Assembly (NCBI GenBank): GCA_949294335.1
Contig: CASFGO010000017.1
Coordinates: forward strand, 1 to 64,000
Direction of reading: 5' to 3'
Length of the DNA: 64,000 nt
Origin: an uncultured bacterium
Lineage (GTDB): Bacteria > Cyanobacteriota > Vampirovibrionia > Gastranaerophilales > Gastranaerophilaceae
How positions within the stretch are numbered: position 1 is the stretch's first letter; every line of letters starts with the position of its first letter. The notes under the pieces were generated by a model that saw only the letters and a program-made list of their open reading frames with translations, was not told the origin of the DNA and ran no database searches. Positions 43,641 to 53,137 of the stretch are shown piece after piece. A program made the translations under genes and the position numbers.

Positions 43641-45506
43641 ATGAAAAAATTAGTTTTATTATTAACAATTTTAAACTTATTTTTATTCAGCTTAGCTGCG
43701 AATGCTCAAAGCGCATTTACACCTTATAATCTTAAATCAAACGAAGTCTTGATGAACAAAGACAGCTATCAAATAGATTTATTAGATCCAACAACAGCAA
43801 CAAATAAGAGAAATAGCCATTTTCCAGGATTTAGGGGTGCAAACCAAATGGCTGTTTATACAAAGAAATTTGGAATAAGAACAAACACTAATGAATTTGG
43901 AACAGAAGCTATCGTTGTAGGTAACATCGTAACAGAAATTAGTGGTGCAGATTCATTAATCCCTGAAAACGGACTTGTTATAAGCGGGCATGGTAGAGCC
44001 AAAGCTTGGATGAATAAAAATATAACAATAGGTACAAAAATTTATATAGATAAAAATACCAAAACTATTACTGCATACACAACATCAGATAGTTATATAT
44101 ATAGCGCACAAAGCCAAATTAAAGAAGTTAAATATATAGTAAATAAATATATTCAATCACATTCTGGATACAATGCAGATAGAACACAAGAATACATACA
44201 AGAAGCTGAAAAATATATTGATAAAGCAATGAAAAGTAGACTCTATGTAAAAAGATACTCTGAACTTGCAATAGATTCAGCAAATAAAGCATTAGCATCA
44301 GCTATTCCTTATAAAAAGGGAGAGCTTAGAGGTGTATGGATAAGACCTTCATTTAAGACTCAAGAAGACATCTGTAAAGTTTTAGATTCTCTTGCTCAAA
44401 CAGGTATAAATACAATATTTATCGAAACTTATTATCATGGTATGACAATATTTCCTAGTACAACTATGGAATCAAGAGGATTTCATAAAGTATACCCAGG
44501 ATATGAAAACTTTGATGCTTTAGACTTCTGGATTCATGAAGCACATAAAAGAAATATTAAAGTTTATATTTGGTTCCAAACCTTCTACATTGGAGCAGGA
44601 AACCCTGCAAACAATCCTAAAAATATCGTATCTATTAACCCATCTTGGGCTAATGTGACCAAAAGGGACTATAATCTTAATAAACCAACCCCATCAATTG
44701 CAGAACATAATGGATATTTCCTAGATCCTGCAAATCCTGAGGTACAAACATTCTTATTAGAATTATTATGCGAGATTATACAAAAATATAAACCAGATGG
44801 AATTAACCTTGACTATATAAGATACCCACAAGCTATTGATCCAAAGTATTCAGGTAGTGACATGTCAAGTTGGGGTTATACCAATTTTGCAAGAAAAGAA
44901 TACAAATCAATATATGGTATTGATCCTATTGAGCTAACACAATTTGAGCCACTTTGGGAATCTTGGTGCGAATATAGACGTGGAAAAGTTACTGATTTTG
45001 TAAGAAGAACCTCTAGAATATGCCGTTCAAATAATGTTGACCTAACAGCTGTAATATTCCCTAATAGACAAGCAGCTTTAGATATGAAACAACAAGATTG
45101 GAAACGCTGGTCTATAAACAATTATGTTGATGGATTTACGCCAATATTTTTAACCTGTGACCCTGTAACAGCATCAGGTTTAATGAAAGAAATCTTAAAT
45201 AACAAAGCACCACAGACTAAGCTTTATGCTGGATTGTTTGTTACTTTTATGAATGGCGCAGAATCAGATTTAATTAAACAAATAAATGAATTAAGAAGTT
45301 TATCTCTTGATGGATTTAGTATATTTGATTATGCTCACTTTGGAGAAAAATATATACAACCACTAATGATGAGTATATGTAGCACCCCAAAACAAGTTGA
45401 GACTAAAGCTAAACCCAGGAATAACAGATTAACAAATAAACAAATAAAAGAACAAGAGAAAAAAGCTAAAAAGGCAAAAAAATATGAACGAAGAAAATTC
45501 AGATAA
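43641..45506 (+). CDS. Secreted GHL10-type glycoside-hydrolase-like protein
   Basis: 621 residues. Signal peptide about 1-22 (KKLVLLLTILNLFLFSLAANA). Residues ~25-200 form an N-terminal domain with a SLIPENGLVISGHGRAKAWM-like stretch seen in phosphodiester-glycosidase-like proteins. From ~230 a (beta/alpha)8 barrel of the DUF187/GHL10 (YngK) family follows: KGELRGVWIRPSFKTQEDICKVLDSLAQTGINTIFIETYYHG, HKRNIKVYIWFQTFY, NGYFLDPANPEVQTFL and DGINLDYIRYPQ. The C-terminus is a basic tail rich in Lys. AGGGG lies before the ATG at 43641. The substrate is unknown; a cell-envelope glycan is likely. Confidence 0.88.
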   Translation: MKKLVLLLTILNLFLFSLAANAQSAFTPYNLKSNEVLMNKDSYQIDLLDPTTATNKRNSHFPGFRGANQMAVYTKKFGIRTNTNEFGTEAIVVGNIVTEISGADSLIPENGLVISGHGRAKAWMNKNITIGTKIYIDKNTKTITAYTTSDSYIYSAQSQIKEVKYIVNKYIQSHSGYNADRTQEYIQEAEKYIDKAMKSRLYVKRYSELAIDSANKALASAIPYKKGELRGVWIRPSFKTQEDICKVLDSLAQTGINTIFIETYYHGMTIFPSTTMESRGFHKVYPGYENFDALDFWIHEAHKRNIKVYIWFQTFYIGAGNPANNPKNIVSINPSWANVTKRDYNLNKPTPSIAEHNGYFLDPANPEVQTFLLELLCEIIQKYKPDGINLDYIRYPQAIDPKYSGSDMSSWGYTNFARKEYKSIYGIDPIELTQFEPLWESWCEYRRGKVTDFVRRTSRICRSNNVDLTAVIFPNRQAALDMKQQDWKRWSINNYVDGFTPIFLTCDPVTASGLMKEILNNKAPQTKLYAGLFVTFMNGAESDLIKQINELRSLSLDGFSIFDYAHFGEKYIQPLMMSICSTPKQVETKAKPRNNRLTNKQIKEQEKKAKKAKKYERRKFR

Positions 45507-45693
45507 TACATCATCTAAAAGAAAATTTTTAGGGATTATTTTTACTTGCTGCAATGTATATGGCAGACTTTATAAAAATAAAATGGGAACAGCTTATGTT
45601 GGACGATGTCCTAGATGTATGCGCCCAATAAGAGTTCCAATCAATCCAGATAGTAGTAATGGAACAAGTAGGAGGTTTTTCCGTGCAGATTAA
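45484..45693 (+). CDS. Small CxxC protein (69 aa)
   Basis: 69 residues: a polar N-terminus, then FLGIIFTCCNVYGRLYKNKMGTAYVGRCPRCMRPIRVPI with two cysteine pairs (TCC and CPRC), probably one zinc site. Similar small proteins with GxCPxCxxPxxVxI endings occur in several phyla, with no known role. The gene overlaps the end of the GHL10 gene by 23 bases and the start of the peptidase gene by 11 bases, so it is translated within one message. Confidence 0.7.
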   Translation: MNEENSDNTSSKRKFLGIIFTCCNVYGRLYKNKMGTAYVGRCPRCMRPIRVPINPDSSNGTSRRFFRAD

Positions 45694-46915
45694 TAATTTA
45701 AGACAAGAAAACGAATTAATTGATATTTTTTGTAGTTTAGCAGAAATTCCATCACCTTCATTACACGAAGAAAAAGTTATTGAATGGATACAAAATTTCT
45801 GTAAAGAAAATAATATAAACTGCCAACTTGATGAATACCAAAATGTGTATATAAAAATTGAACCAACAGATAATTCTAAAGAATTTATTATGTTATCATC
45901 ACATATGGATGTTGTAGGTGACAATTCACCTGTTGAAATAGAGTTAGATGGTGATTTTATAAAGGCTAAGGGAAGAACTTTAGGTTCTGACGACAAAGTT
46001 GGTGTTGCCTCAGCTCTTCTTCTTGCTAAAGAACTTGTTAATTCAGATATAAAACATGGAGGTTTAGAAATAACATTTACAAGAGATGAAGAAACCAATA
46101 TGTCAGGAATTGAACATGTTCAATTTGATAAAATCGAATCAAAATACGTTTTAGTTTGTGATGCAGATAAACTTGCACAATTACAGGTATCAGGAGCTAG
46201 TTATACTAATGCAAAAGTATCCGTAAAAGCATTTATGGGAGGTCATTCAGGTAATGACATTGGAGATACAAATAGAGTTAATGCTGCGAAATTAATTGCA
46301 GAACTTGTTAATGACCTACCTCAAGGTGTTTATTATAAAGACGAAACAGGTGTTATTACTTCTTGTAATGTTGGGGCAATAATTGCAGGTGGAATTCAAA
46401 ATGCAGTAAGTACATTAGTTTCAGAAGGAATTAAATCTTCTGATTATATTACTGAAATTAATGAACGTTCATCAACAAATATAATTAACACAGAAGCTAA
46501 AGCAACTTATTCAATTAGAAGTGCAAGTGTTGAAAAAGAAAATGAACTTAAAGAATTAATGAAATCTATTGTTAATAAATTCAACGATAAATATAAAGAT
46601 TTAGCTCAAGCAGAAATCAGATTTGAAATTCATCTTCCACCTTTTGAAAAAGTTGAAGATGACAGAATAGAAAAAGTACATACTTCAGCTTGCCAAAAGA
46701 TTGGAATAAAAAATGAAATATCATCATTCCATGCTGGAGCAGAAACACATATTTATGCACATCAAACCAATAAAAATGGAGAAAAATTTAGACCATTCTT
46801 ATTAGGCCTTGCAGATATTTATAACATGCACTCCGCAAAAGAAAAAGTTGATTATAAAACATTTATAAAAGGATATGAAATTATTAAAAATGTATTCTTA
46901 GAATTTAATAATTAA
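45683..46915 (+). CDS. M20-family peptidase, peptidase T-like
   Basis: 410 residues. Metal site residues in SSHMDVVG, GSDDKVGVASAL, RDEETNMSG (catalytic Glu pair) and CDADKLAQL; SFHAGAETHIYAHQ near the C-terminus gives the last His ligand region. It is closest to the PepT/YqjE-like branch, which removes N-terminal residues from tripeptides, but tripeptidase specificity is inferred. GTG at 45683 was chosen because a perfect AGGAGG lies 7 bases before it; the in-frame ATG eight codons earlier lies inside that region and adds a poorly conserved tail. The 3' end overlaps the convergent small gene by 4 bases. Confidence 0.88.
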   Translation: MQINNLRQENELIDIFCSLAEIPSPSLHEEKVIEWIQNFCKENNINCQLDEYQNVYIKIEPTDNSKEFIMLSSHMDVVGDNSPVEIELDGDFIKAKGRTLGSDDKVGVASALLLAKELVNSDIKHGGLEITFTRDEETNMSGIEHVQFDKIESKYVLVCDADKLAQLQVSGASYTNAKVSVKAFMGGHSGNDIGDTNRVNAAKLIAELVNDLPQGVYYKDETGVITSCNVGAIIAGGIQNAVSTLVSEGIKSSDYITEINERSSTNIINTEAKATYSIRSASVEKENELKELMKSIVNKFNDKYKDLAQAEIRFEIHLPPFEKVEDDRIEKVHTSACQKIGIKNEISSFHAGAETHIYAHQTNKNGEKFRPFLLGLADIYNMHSAKEKVDYKTFIKGYEIIKNVFLEFNN

Positions 46916-47175
46916 TCATATCTTCTATAACCATCAGTAATTCTATCTCTTTCAGGGTTGAATAATTCTTCATCTCTGAAAGAAGATGAAATTATTGGAT
47001 TTCTATCATAGTCAGTAGGAATATAATATCCATATAATGATTTCATTAAACTTTTCTTATCATCATAAATAGAACATAAATCTGGTTCTACATCATTTTT
47101 TTTAGGTTCTTGTTTTTTTCTTCCTGCAAACTTTATGTTTGAATGATTTTGAAATGAGTTGTTGATTGATAACAT
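46912..47175 (-). CDS. Small hypothetical protein (87 aa)
   Basis: 87 residues, soluble, highly charged and Asn/Tyr/Asp-rich, starting MLSINNSFQNHSNIKFAGRKK. GGAGG lies 8 bases before the ATG, which is good support for translation. An Asn/Ser-rich tail followed by an I-K/N-F-x-G-like patch resembles the N-terminus of other small lineage-specific proteins, perhaps a localisation signal, but this cannot be tested here. No family recognised. It is convergent with the M20 peptidase gene and follows the ilvD operon in the same direction. Confidence 0.65.
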   Translation of the reverse strand: MLSINNSFQNHSNIKFAGRKKQEPKKNDVEPDLCSIYDDKKSLMKSLYGYYIPTDYDRNPIISSSFRDEELFNPERDRITDGYRRYD

Positions 47176-47255
47176 ATTCTATTCCTCCTATACATAGGGT
47201 ATAAAACGTGAAAATGATTTTTTTTGCTAGTTAAATTAATTTAATTTAAGTTAAG

Positions 47256-48911
47256 TTAAATTATTGCTCCGTGACTGGCATCTTGAACACATTTTGCATA
47301 TTTTGCAAGATAACCTTTTTTAACTTTAATTTCAAAAGGTTTTAAATTTTTACGCCTTTGATCTAATACCTCATCTGAAACAATAACATTTAAAGCTCTA
47401 TTAGGAATATCAATGATAATCTTATCCCCATTTTCAATAAGCGCAATATTTCCGCCATTCGCTGCTTCAGGACAAATATGCCCTACACATATACCACGAG
47501 TCCCACCAGAGAAGCGACCATCTGTAATTAATGCAGCTTTTGTTCCTAAACCTTTTCCGACAAGTAATGATGTTGGAGCCAACATTTCACGCATGCCAGG
47601 AGAGCCCTTAGGACCTTCATAGCGTATTACTATTACATTTCCTTCTTTTATCTGATCATTTTCTAATGCTGTCATAGCTTCTTCTTCCGAATCAAATACC
47701 TTAGCAACACCTTCAAAATAATAACAAGATTCATCAACACCTGATATTTTGATAACAGCACCATCAGGAGCAATATTTCCTTGTAAAACTCCAAGTCCAG
47801 GTTGAGTAGTTATAGGTTCTTTAGGCGAATGAATTAAAGATGAATCATACCAAACATCTTTTACAATATCTTTTATTCTTAGACCTGTAACCCCAATTGT
47901 ATTAGTAAATTCAGGTAAGTTTTCTGATAATACCCTTAAAACTCCTGAAATTCCTCCTGCATTATGAAAATCTACCATATTCGGTAAAGCAGTAGGATCA
48001 AGTTTTACAATTTGTTTTATTTTTGAAGTTAAGCACTCAAAATCAGACAATTTTAAATCAATTCCTCCGGCATGAGCAACAGCCAATAGATGCAAGAAAG
48101 AATTTGTTGATCCTCCTAATGCATAATCACATAAGATAGCATTTCTTAAAGAATCCATTGTTACAATATCTAATGGACATAAATTTTCTTTAACAAGTTC
48201 AACTGCCCTATATCCACTATCAAAAGCAATTCTTTTTTTCTTTGCAGAAACAGCAGATGCAGTTGCACATTCAGGTAAACTCATCCCCAAAACTTCTGTT
48301 AAACAAGCCATCGTATTAGCAGTATATAGCCCTTGACAAGAACCCACTGTCGGACAAGCTTCCTCTTCTAAATTTTGAAGTTCTTCTTCTGTTATTTCGC
48401 CATTACGATATTTACCAACAGCTTCAAAAGTACTTTTTATAAAACTTGTTTTTTCACATTGACACTCACCTGCCAACATTGGGCCTGCAGTTACTATAAT
48501 TGTTGGAATATTCAACCTTACAGCTGCAATCAACATTGCAGGAGTAATCTTATCACAATTAGATAAAAGCACTAAACCATCAAGTTGATGTGCTTCTGCA
48601 ACTGTTTCTACACAATCTGCAATCAAATCTCTTGAAGGTAAAGAATATCTCATTCCCTTATGTCCCATAGCAAGACCATCACAAACAGCAGGAGTCCCAA
48701 AAATAAATGCTTGTCCTCCAGCAGACTGAATTCCTTTTTCTATTTGACGTTCCAAATCTCTCATACCTACATGACCTGGAACAATATCAGAAAAAGAACT
48801 TGCTATTCCTATAAATGGTTTATCAATATTCTTCTTACTAACACCTGTTGAATATAAAAGAGCTCTATGAGGAGCTCTTGAAATACCTTTTTTTATAGTA
48901 TCACTTCGCAT
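47256..48911 (-). CDS. ilvD: Dihydroxy-acid dehydratase
   Basis: 551-residue iron-sulfur dehydratase of valine, isoleucine and leucine synthesis. [90 protein letters not shown] and the C-terminal [17 protein letters not shown] and GASHG-like DASHG tail are clear. The cluster cysteines ([13 protein letters not shown]) are present. ATG at 48911 was chosen, since residues before it match nothing in the family; AGGTGA is upstream. The start overlaps nagA by 11 bases. No other branched-chain gene is nearby. Confidence 0.96.
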   Translation of the reverse strand: MRSDTIKKGISRAPHRALLYSTGVSKKNIDKPFIGIASSFSDIVPGHVGMRDLERQIEKGIQSAGGQAFIFGTPAVCDGLAMGHKGMRYSLPSRDLIADCVETVAEAHQLDGLVLLSNCDKITPAMLIAAVRLNIPTIIVTAGPMLAGECQCEKTSFIKSTFEAVGKYRNGEITEEELQNLEEEACPTVGSCQGLYTANTMACLTEVLGMSLPECATASAVSAKKKRIAFDSGYRAVELVKENLCPLDIVTMDSLRNAILCDYALGGSTNSFLHLLAVAHAGGIDLKLSDFECLTSKIKQIVKLDPTALPNMVDFHNAGGISGVLRVLSENLPEFTNTIGVTGLRIKDIVKDVWYDSSLIHSPKEPITTQPGLGVLQGNIAPDGAVIKISGVDESCYYFEGVAKVFDSEEEAMTALENDQIKEGNVIVIRYEGPKGSPGMREMLAPTSLLVGKGLGTKAALITDGRFSGGTRGICVGHICPEAANGGNIALIENGDKIIIDIPNRALNVIVSDEVLDQRRKNLKPFEIKVKKGYLAKYAKCVQDASHGAII

Positions 48912-49824
48912 AAGTAAAATCACCTTTTCTAACTGATACAATATTATAATTATCATCCCACACAATTTCACCATCTAATGAGATATTATGATAATCATAA
49001 ACATTATTTATAAGCTGAACAGTAAACAAATCCTTTTGAGCAAGCCGCTTAACAACTTTATCTAATAGAGTTGTACTTCCTGCAATAGTTCCATCTGCAG
49101 ATGTTGCTTTTACACCATCATAATAAATTTTTTCATCAGCAAAAATTGCAGCTTTTTTACCACTATCAGTAATAGGTAATGCATCACTTACCAAAATAAT
49201 TCTATTTACAGGTTTTGCCTTAAATACTAATTTTATAACTTCATCACTCAAATGAACACCATCTGCAATAATTTCTGTATAAATATTATCATTAATTAAT
49301 GCTGCAAGTGCTGTTGAATAACCACGATGTGATATTCCCTTCATTGCATTAAATAAATGAGTAACACCATCGCAGCCATCAATATTTCCACCCAAACAAT
49401 GCCCTGCTTGAATTTTAACATTTTTACTTTTTAAGTAATCCATTAAGCCTTCATCTAATTCAGGAGCCAAGGTTACTATTTTTATAAAATCATCTTCGAT
49501 TCTTTGATATTTATCAACTGTTAGAGGTTGAAAATGTTCATAATTATGAATACCTTTTTTCTCAACATTTATAAATATACCTTCTAAATGTATTCCTAAA
49601 ATATCTGCACAGTCATCTCTTTTTTGTTTAGAAGCTTCCTTTATAACTTCAACTTGACGTCTTATATTTGCAAAAGAATCTGTAACAAGTGTAGGGAAAT
49701 ATCCTCCAATACCATGTTTTAGAAGTTCTTTTGAAGCAAATAACATTTCACCAACATTAGCTTTATTAAAATCAATACCAAATGCCCCGTGAATATGCTG
49801 TTCAACAATTAATCGTGTTTTCAT
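48901..49824 (-). CDS. nagA: N-acetylglucosamine-6-phosphate deacetylase, N-terminally short
   Basis: 307 residues, against about 380 in typical NagA. The metal-binding H-x-H is at His10/His12 ([11 protein letters not shown]), so the N-terminal strands of the small beta-sandwich are absent. Other motifs are [17 protein letters not shown] (Glu81; the usual Pro of HLEGPF is Ile), AGHCLGG (metal His), [10 protein letters not shown] and [12 protein letters not shown] (catalytic Asp). It should deacetylate GlcNAc-6-P in amino-sugar and murein recycling. ATG at 49824 lies 7 bases after murE; an upstream extension overlapping murE is unlikely to be coding. Confidence 0.85.
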   Translation of the reverse strand: MKTRLIVEQHIHGAFGIDFNKANVGEMLFASKELLKHGIGGYFPTLVTDSFANIRRQVEVIKEASKQKRDDCADILGIHLEGIFINVEKKGIHNYEHFQPLTVDKYQRIEDDFIKIVTLAPELDEGLMDYLKSKNVKIQAGHCLGGNIDGCDGVTHLFNAMKGISHRGYSTALAALINDNIYTEIIADGVHLSDEVIKLVFKAKPVNRIILVSDALPITDSGKKAAIFADEKIYYDGVKATSADGTIAGSTTLLDKVVKRLAQKDLFTVQLINNVYDYHNISLDGEIVWDDNYNIVSVRKGDFTYAK

Positions 49825-49831
49825 AAAATAT

Positions 49832-51289
49832 TTATACTCCAAACACTTTTTTTGCTTCTTCTCTATCATCGAAATGAATAGTTTTATTTGCAAGAATTTG
49901 ATAATCTTCGTGTCCTTTTCCTGCAATTACAACTACATCATTTTCATTAGCAATACCTTTTATTAAAGCAATTGCCTTACCTCTATCAGCTTCAACAGTA
50001 ATATTATTAACAGACTTAAATCCAGCAAGAATGTCAGTAATAATTTGTTGAGGATCTTCACTTCTAGGATTATCAGAAGTAACTATAACTTTATCTGCAA
50101 TTTTCTCAGCAATAGCACCCATCTTTGGTCTTTTAGTAGCATCTCTATCTCCACCACAACCAAATACACAAATTAAATTACTATCCTCTGGAGTAATCTC
50201 TCTTGCTGCATTCAAAACATTTTCTAAACCATCAGGAGTATGAGCATAATCAACAATTACAAGCGGATGATGTACTACAACTTCAAAACGTCCTGCTACA
50301 CCCTTCACTGGTTCTAATGTTTTAATTGCATTATCAATACTCAAGCCCATAGCATAAGCAACTGTTAATGCTGCTAGAACATTATAAACACTAAACATTC
50401 CATTCATTGATAAATTAACTTGATAAGTTTTTTCTGGAGTTACACAATCAAAAGAAACACCCTTAGGAGAAAAACTTATATTTTTTGCAGATAATGTTGC
50501 TTCATTTTTAATACCATAAGTAAACAATTTTACTCCATCTGCTAAAACATTTTTAAACCTTTCAGCATAGGAATCATCTATATTTATAACTGCCACATCA
50601 CCAGCTTTTAATCTTTCAAATAACATCGCTTTTGCATTAAAATATCTGTCCATAGTAACGTGATAATCTAAATGATCTTGTGTTAGATTAGTCATTACTG
50701 CACAATTATATTCACAAAATCCAACTCTATTTTGTACTAATGAGTGAGAACTTACTTCCATTGCAACATTTTTAATTTTAGCTTCATCCTTAATCATTTT
50801 TAATGTGTGTTGCAATTCAGGAGCTTGTGGAGTTGTATGTTTCGCTTCTTTATACTCTCCATCAGATGATAATTTATAACCCAAAGTACCTATTAAAGCA
50901 CATTTGTCACCTGATGATTCCATAATTCGTTGAACAAGGTGAGTAACAGTTGTTTTACCGTTAGTCCCTGTTACTCCAATTATATTCAATTCTTTAGAAG
51001 GTGCTTCGTAGAACTGATTAGCTAGACCTGCAATTGATTGTTCAGAAGAATTTACAATAATTTGAGGCACATCTAAATCCAATTTGGTTTCACACATTAT
51101 AGCAACAGCACCTTTTTTAACTGCATCAGCCGCAAAATTATGGCCGTCAACATGTTCTCCTCTTAAGCATACAAATATATCTCCATTAGTAGTTGTTTTT
51201 GAATTATAATTAATTCCTGTAACTTCTACATCTTCAAAATTATATTTTTCTACAACTTCAACATCACTAATTAGTTTTGACAGTTTCAT
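49832..51289 (-). CDS. murE: UDP-MurNAc-tripeptide synthetase, meso-DAP type
   Basis: 485-residue Mur ligase that adds the third residue of the peptidoglycan stem peptide. ATP loop GVTGTNGKTTVTHLV, the SSHSLVQNRV and TNLTQDHLDYH segments, the DYAHTPDGLENVL motif, and DNPRSEDP, which is the signature of the meso-diaminopimelate-adding enzymes. AGGAG precedes the ATG at 51289. It overlaps ftsI by 23 bases and sits 7 bases before nagA. The order ftsI-murE is the usual start of a division/cell-wall cluster, here not followed by murF or mraY. Confidence 0.97.
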   Translation of the reverse strand: MKLSKLISDVEVVEKYNFEDVEVTGINYNSKTTTNGDIFVCLRGEHVDGHNFAADAVKKGAVAIMCETKLDLDVPQIIVNSSEQSIAGLANQFYEAPSKELNIIGVTGTNGKTTVTHLVQRIMESSGDKCALIGTLGYKLSSDGEYKEAKHTTPQAPELQHTLKMIKDEAKIKNVAMEVSSHSLVQNRVGFCEYNCAVMTNLTQDHLDYHVTMDRYFNAKAMLFERLKAGDVAVINIDDSYAERFKNVLADGVKLFTYGIKNEATLSAKNISFSPKGVSFDCVTPEKTYQVNLSMNGMFSVYNVLAALTVAYAMGLSIDNAIKTLEPVKGVAGRFEVVVHHPLVIVDYAHTPDGLENVLNAAREITPEDSNLICVFGCGGDRDATKRPKMGAIAEKIADKVIVTSDNPRSEDPQQIITDILAGFKSVNNITVEADRGKAIALIKGIANENDVVVIAGKGHEDYQILANKTIHFDDREEAKKVFGV

Positions 51290-53048
51290 TTTGCATTTTC
51301 TCCTTTGCTGTTCTTGCATTATGTTTATCAGGTGTAAGGTTCATAATACTTGCAACCTGAGATGCTATAGCCTTAAATATAGGTGCAGCAACTGTACTAC
51401 CCCAAATTTCTCCACCTTGAGCAGAGTCAACTACAACATATATTAAAACTTGTGGATCTGTTGCAGGTAAATAACCTACAATAGATGTGTATAACTTATT
51501 TGTATATCCTGAATCATTCTCTTTTGGTTTGTGAGAAGTTCCTGTTTTAGCTGCAATATAATAATCATCCATTTTTATAGGAGAATTACCTGCTTCGATA
51601 CTTTTTGTTAATAACTTAGTTACAACTTTAGCAGTTTCTGGAGTCATAACTTGTACTGATTTAATCTTAGTTTCAGCTTCCACTGGAGTATATTTTATAA
51701 CATGAGGAGTAACTCTAACTCCATTATTGGCTAGAGCAGATACAGCTGAAACCATTTGAATTGCAGTAACAGATGATCCATAACCATACCCCATACAAGC
51801 ATGGTCTGATACATCCCATTTACTTGCAGGTTTTAGTAATCCAATTGATTCCCCAGGTAAGTCAATTCCCGTTTTATGGCCAAACCCAAATTTTTCTAGT
51901 ATATCATGGAATTCAGTTGATGACATAGTTTGAGCGATTTTTACAGCCCCAACATTACTAGAATGTTGGAAGAAGTATACTAAATCAATTAATCCAGGAG
52001 CTCCTCTTTGTTTGTAATCGTAGTTTGAGATTGTCCACCAACCTATTTTTATTTTACCTGTATCATTAATTTTTGTATGTTCATTAATTTTACCTAAAGC
52101 TAAAGATGAAGCAACAGTAATTGTTTTAAAAGTTGATCCAGGAGGGAAAATATCAGTTAAAGTCCAATTCTTAGTTTGAAGCATTGAAGCTGTTCTATAA
52201 TGATTAGGGTCATAAGACGGATAAACAGCATAAGCTAATATCTCACCATTTTTAGGATTCATAACAATTACAGCACCACGTTGAGCCTTAAATTTTGACA
52301 CGGCTAAATCAAGTTCTCTTTCTGAAATATGTTGAATTGCTGTATCAATTGTTAATGTAACATCTTCACCTTTTAAAGGTTCTGTTGCCGCAACTGGATC
52401 AGTTGAGAAGGTATATATCAAATTTCCGGAAGGAGTTTTTTCAATATTGGGACGCTGAGTTACATGCTCTAATTTATCTTTCGCAGTGTATTCAACACCT
52501 GCAGATACATCTGCATCCATGTTATAATAGCCTAATACATGGGATGCCAAACAACCTTGAGGATAAACTCTTGTACTTTTTTTATCCACAGGAATTTCTC
52601 TTAAACATAATTTGGCAATTGCATCTCTTTCAGCTTTTCCAACATTTTTTTTCAATAAAATAACAGTTTGATTCTTTTCAGCTTCAAATTTTGCCATTAT
52701 TGTTGTAGGCTGCATTTTTAAAATCGGAGCTAATGCTTTTGCTAATTCTTCTTTAGTGTGAATTTTGTCATCAAAGTCTTTAGGCCTGGCATACACATCA
52801 TAATAAACCATATCTGTAGCTAATTTAATACCATTTCTATCATAAATATCACCACGCATTATAAATGAACTTGAAGTTCTCTGGCGTTTTGCCTTAGCCC
52901 TATAATGTTTTATATCTAATATTTGAATACAAAATAAATGACAAATCAAACATAATGCAAATAATGCAAATATTATTTGAGTTCTCCCAAGCCTTTTATT
53001 AAAAACCTTAATACGTTTATCTTTTATTTTAAATAATTCATCTTTCAC
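51267..53048 (-). CDS. ftsI: Penicillin-binding protein, FtsI/SpoVD-type transpeptidase
   Basis: 593 residues. A short cytoplasmic tail, one membrane helix (about 24-44), a dimerisation domain (MRGDIYDRNGIKLAT), and the transpeptidase domain with SxxK (PPGSTFKTITV), SxN (HSSN) and KTG (AAKTGTSH). It cross-links septal murein. No PASTA repeats. No in-frame ATG opens the gene. GTG at 53048 was chosen because TGG-TAAAAT lies 7 bases before it, fitting leaderless initiation; an in-frame TTG at 53075 has no ribosome-binding site and would lie upstream of that promoter. Overlaps murE by 23 bases. Confidence 0.93.
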   Translation of the reverse strand: MKDELFKIKDKRIKVFNKRLGRTQIIFALFALCLICHLFCIQILDIKHYRAKAKRQRTSSSFIMRGDIYDRNGIKLATDMVYYDVYARPKDFDDKIHTKEELAKALAPILKMQPTTIMAKFEAEKNQTVILLKKNVGKAERDAIAKLCLREIPVDKKSTRVYPQGCLASHVLGYYNMDADVSAGVEYTAKDKLEHVTQRPNIEKTPSGNLIYTFSTDPVAATEPLKGEDVTLTIDTAIQHISERELDLAVSKFKAQRGAVIVMNPKNGEILAYAVYPSYDPNHYRTASMLQTKNWTLTDIFPPGSTFKTITVASSLALGKINEHTKINDTGKIKIGWWTISNYDYKQRGAPGLIDLVYFFQHSSNVGAVKIAQTMSSTEFHDILEKFGFGHKTGIDLPGESIGLLKPASKWDVSDHACMGYGYGSSVTAIQMVSAVSALANNGVRVTPHVIKYTPVEAETKIKSVQVMTPETAKVVTKLLTKSIEAGNSPIKMDDYYIAAKTGTSHKPKENDSGYTNKLYTSIVGYLPATDPQVLIYVVVDSAQGGEIWGSTVAAPIFKAIASQVASIMNLTPDKHNARTAKEKMQNETVKTN

Positions 53049-53064
53049 ATCATAAATTTTACCA
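53049..53064 (-). promoter_or_regulatory. Extended -10 promoter of ftsI, probably leaderless (GTG)
   Basis: On the minus strand TGG-TAAAAT (53056-53064) lies 7 bases before the GTG at 53048. There is no ribosome-binding site. It would drive the ftsI-murE-nagA-ilvD set. Confidence 0.55.
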
Positions 53065-53122
53065 CAATCATACAATCTTGAAAAAAGTTTAAAAATAATT
53101 TACAGAAATACATAATTGTCTG

Positions 53123-53137
53123 TGCTACATTTTAAAT
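53123..53137 (+). promoter_or_regulatory. Extended -10 promoter of dnaE, probably leaderless
   Basis: TGC-TACATT (53123-53131) lies 6 bases before the ATG at 53138; no Shine-Dalgarno sequence and no clear -35. Confidence 0.55.

Noticed and set aside
45529..46098. 189-codon open frame antisense to the CxxC protein and M20 peptidase
   Set aside because: It covers two well-supported genes on the other strand and has no recognisable domain or start signal.
47200..47255. AT-only inverted repeats (TTAAATTAATTTAA) after ilvD
   Set aside because: Made of A and T only, so palindromes arise easily; no stable stem with a T tract, so I do not call a terminator.
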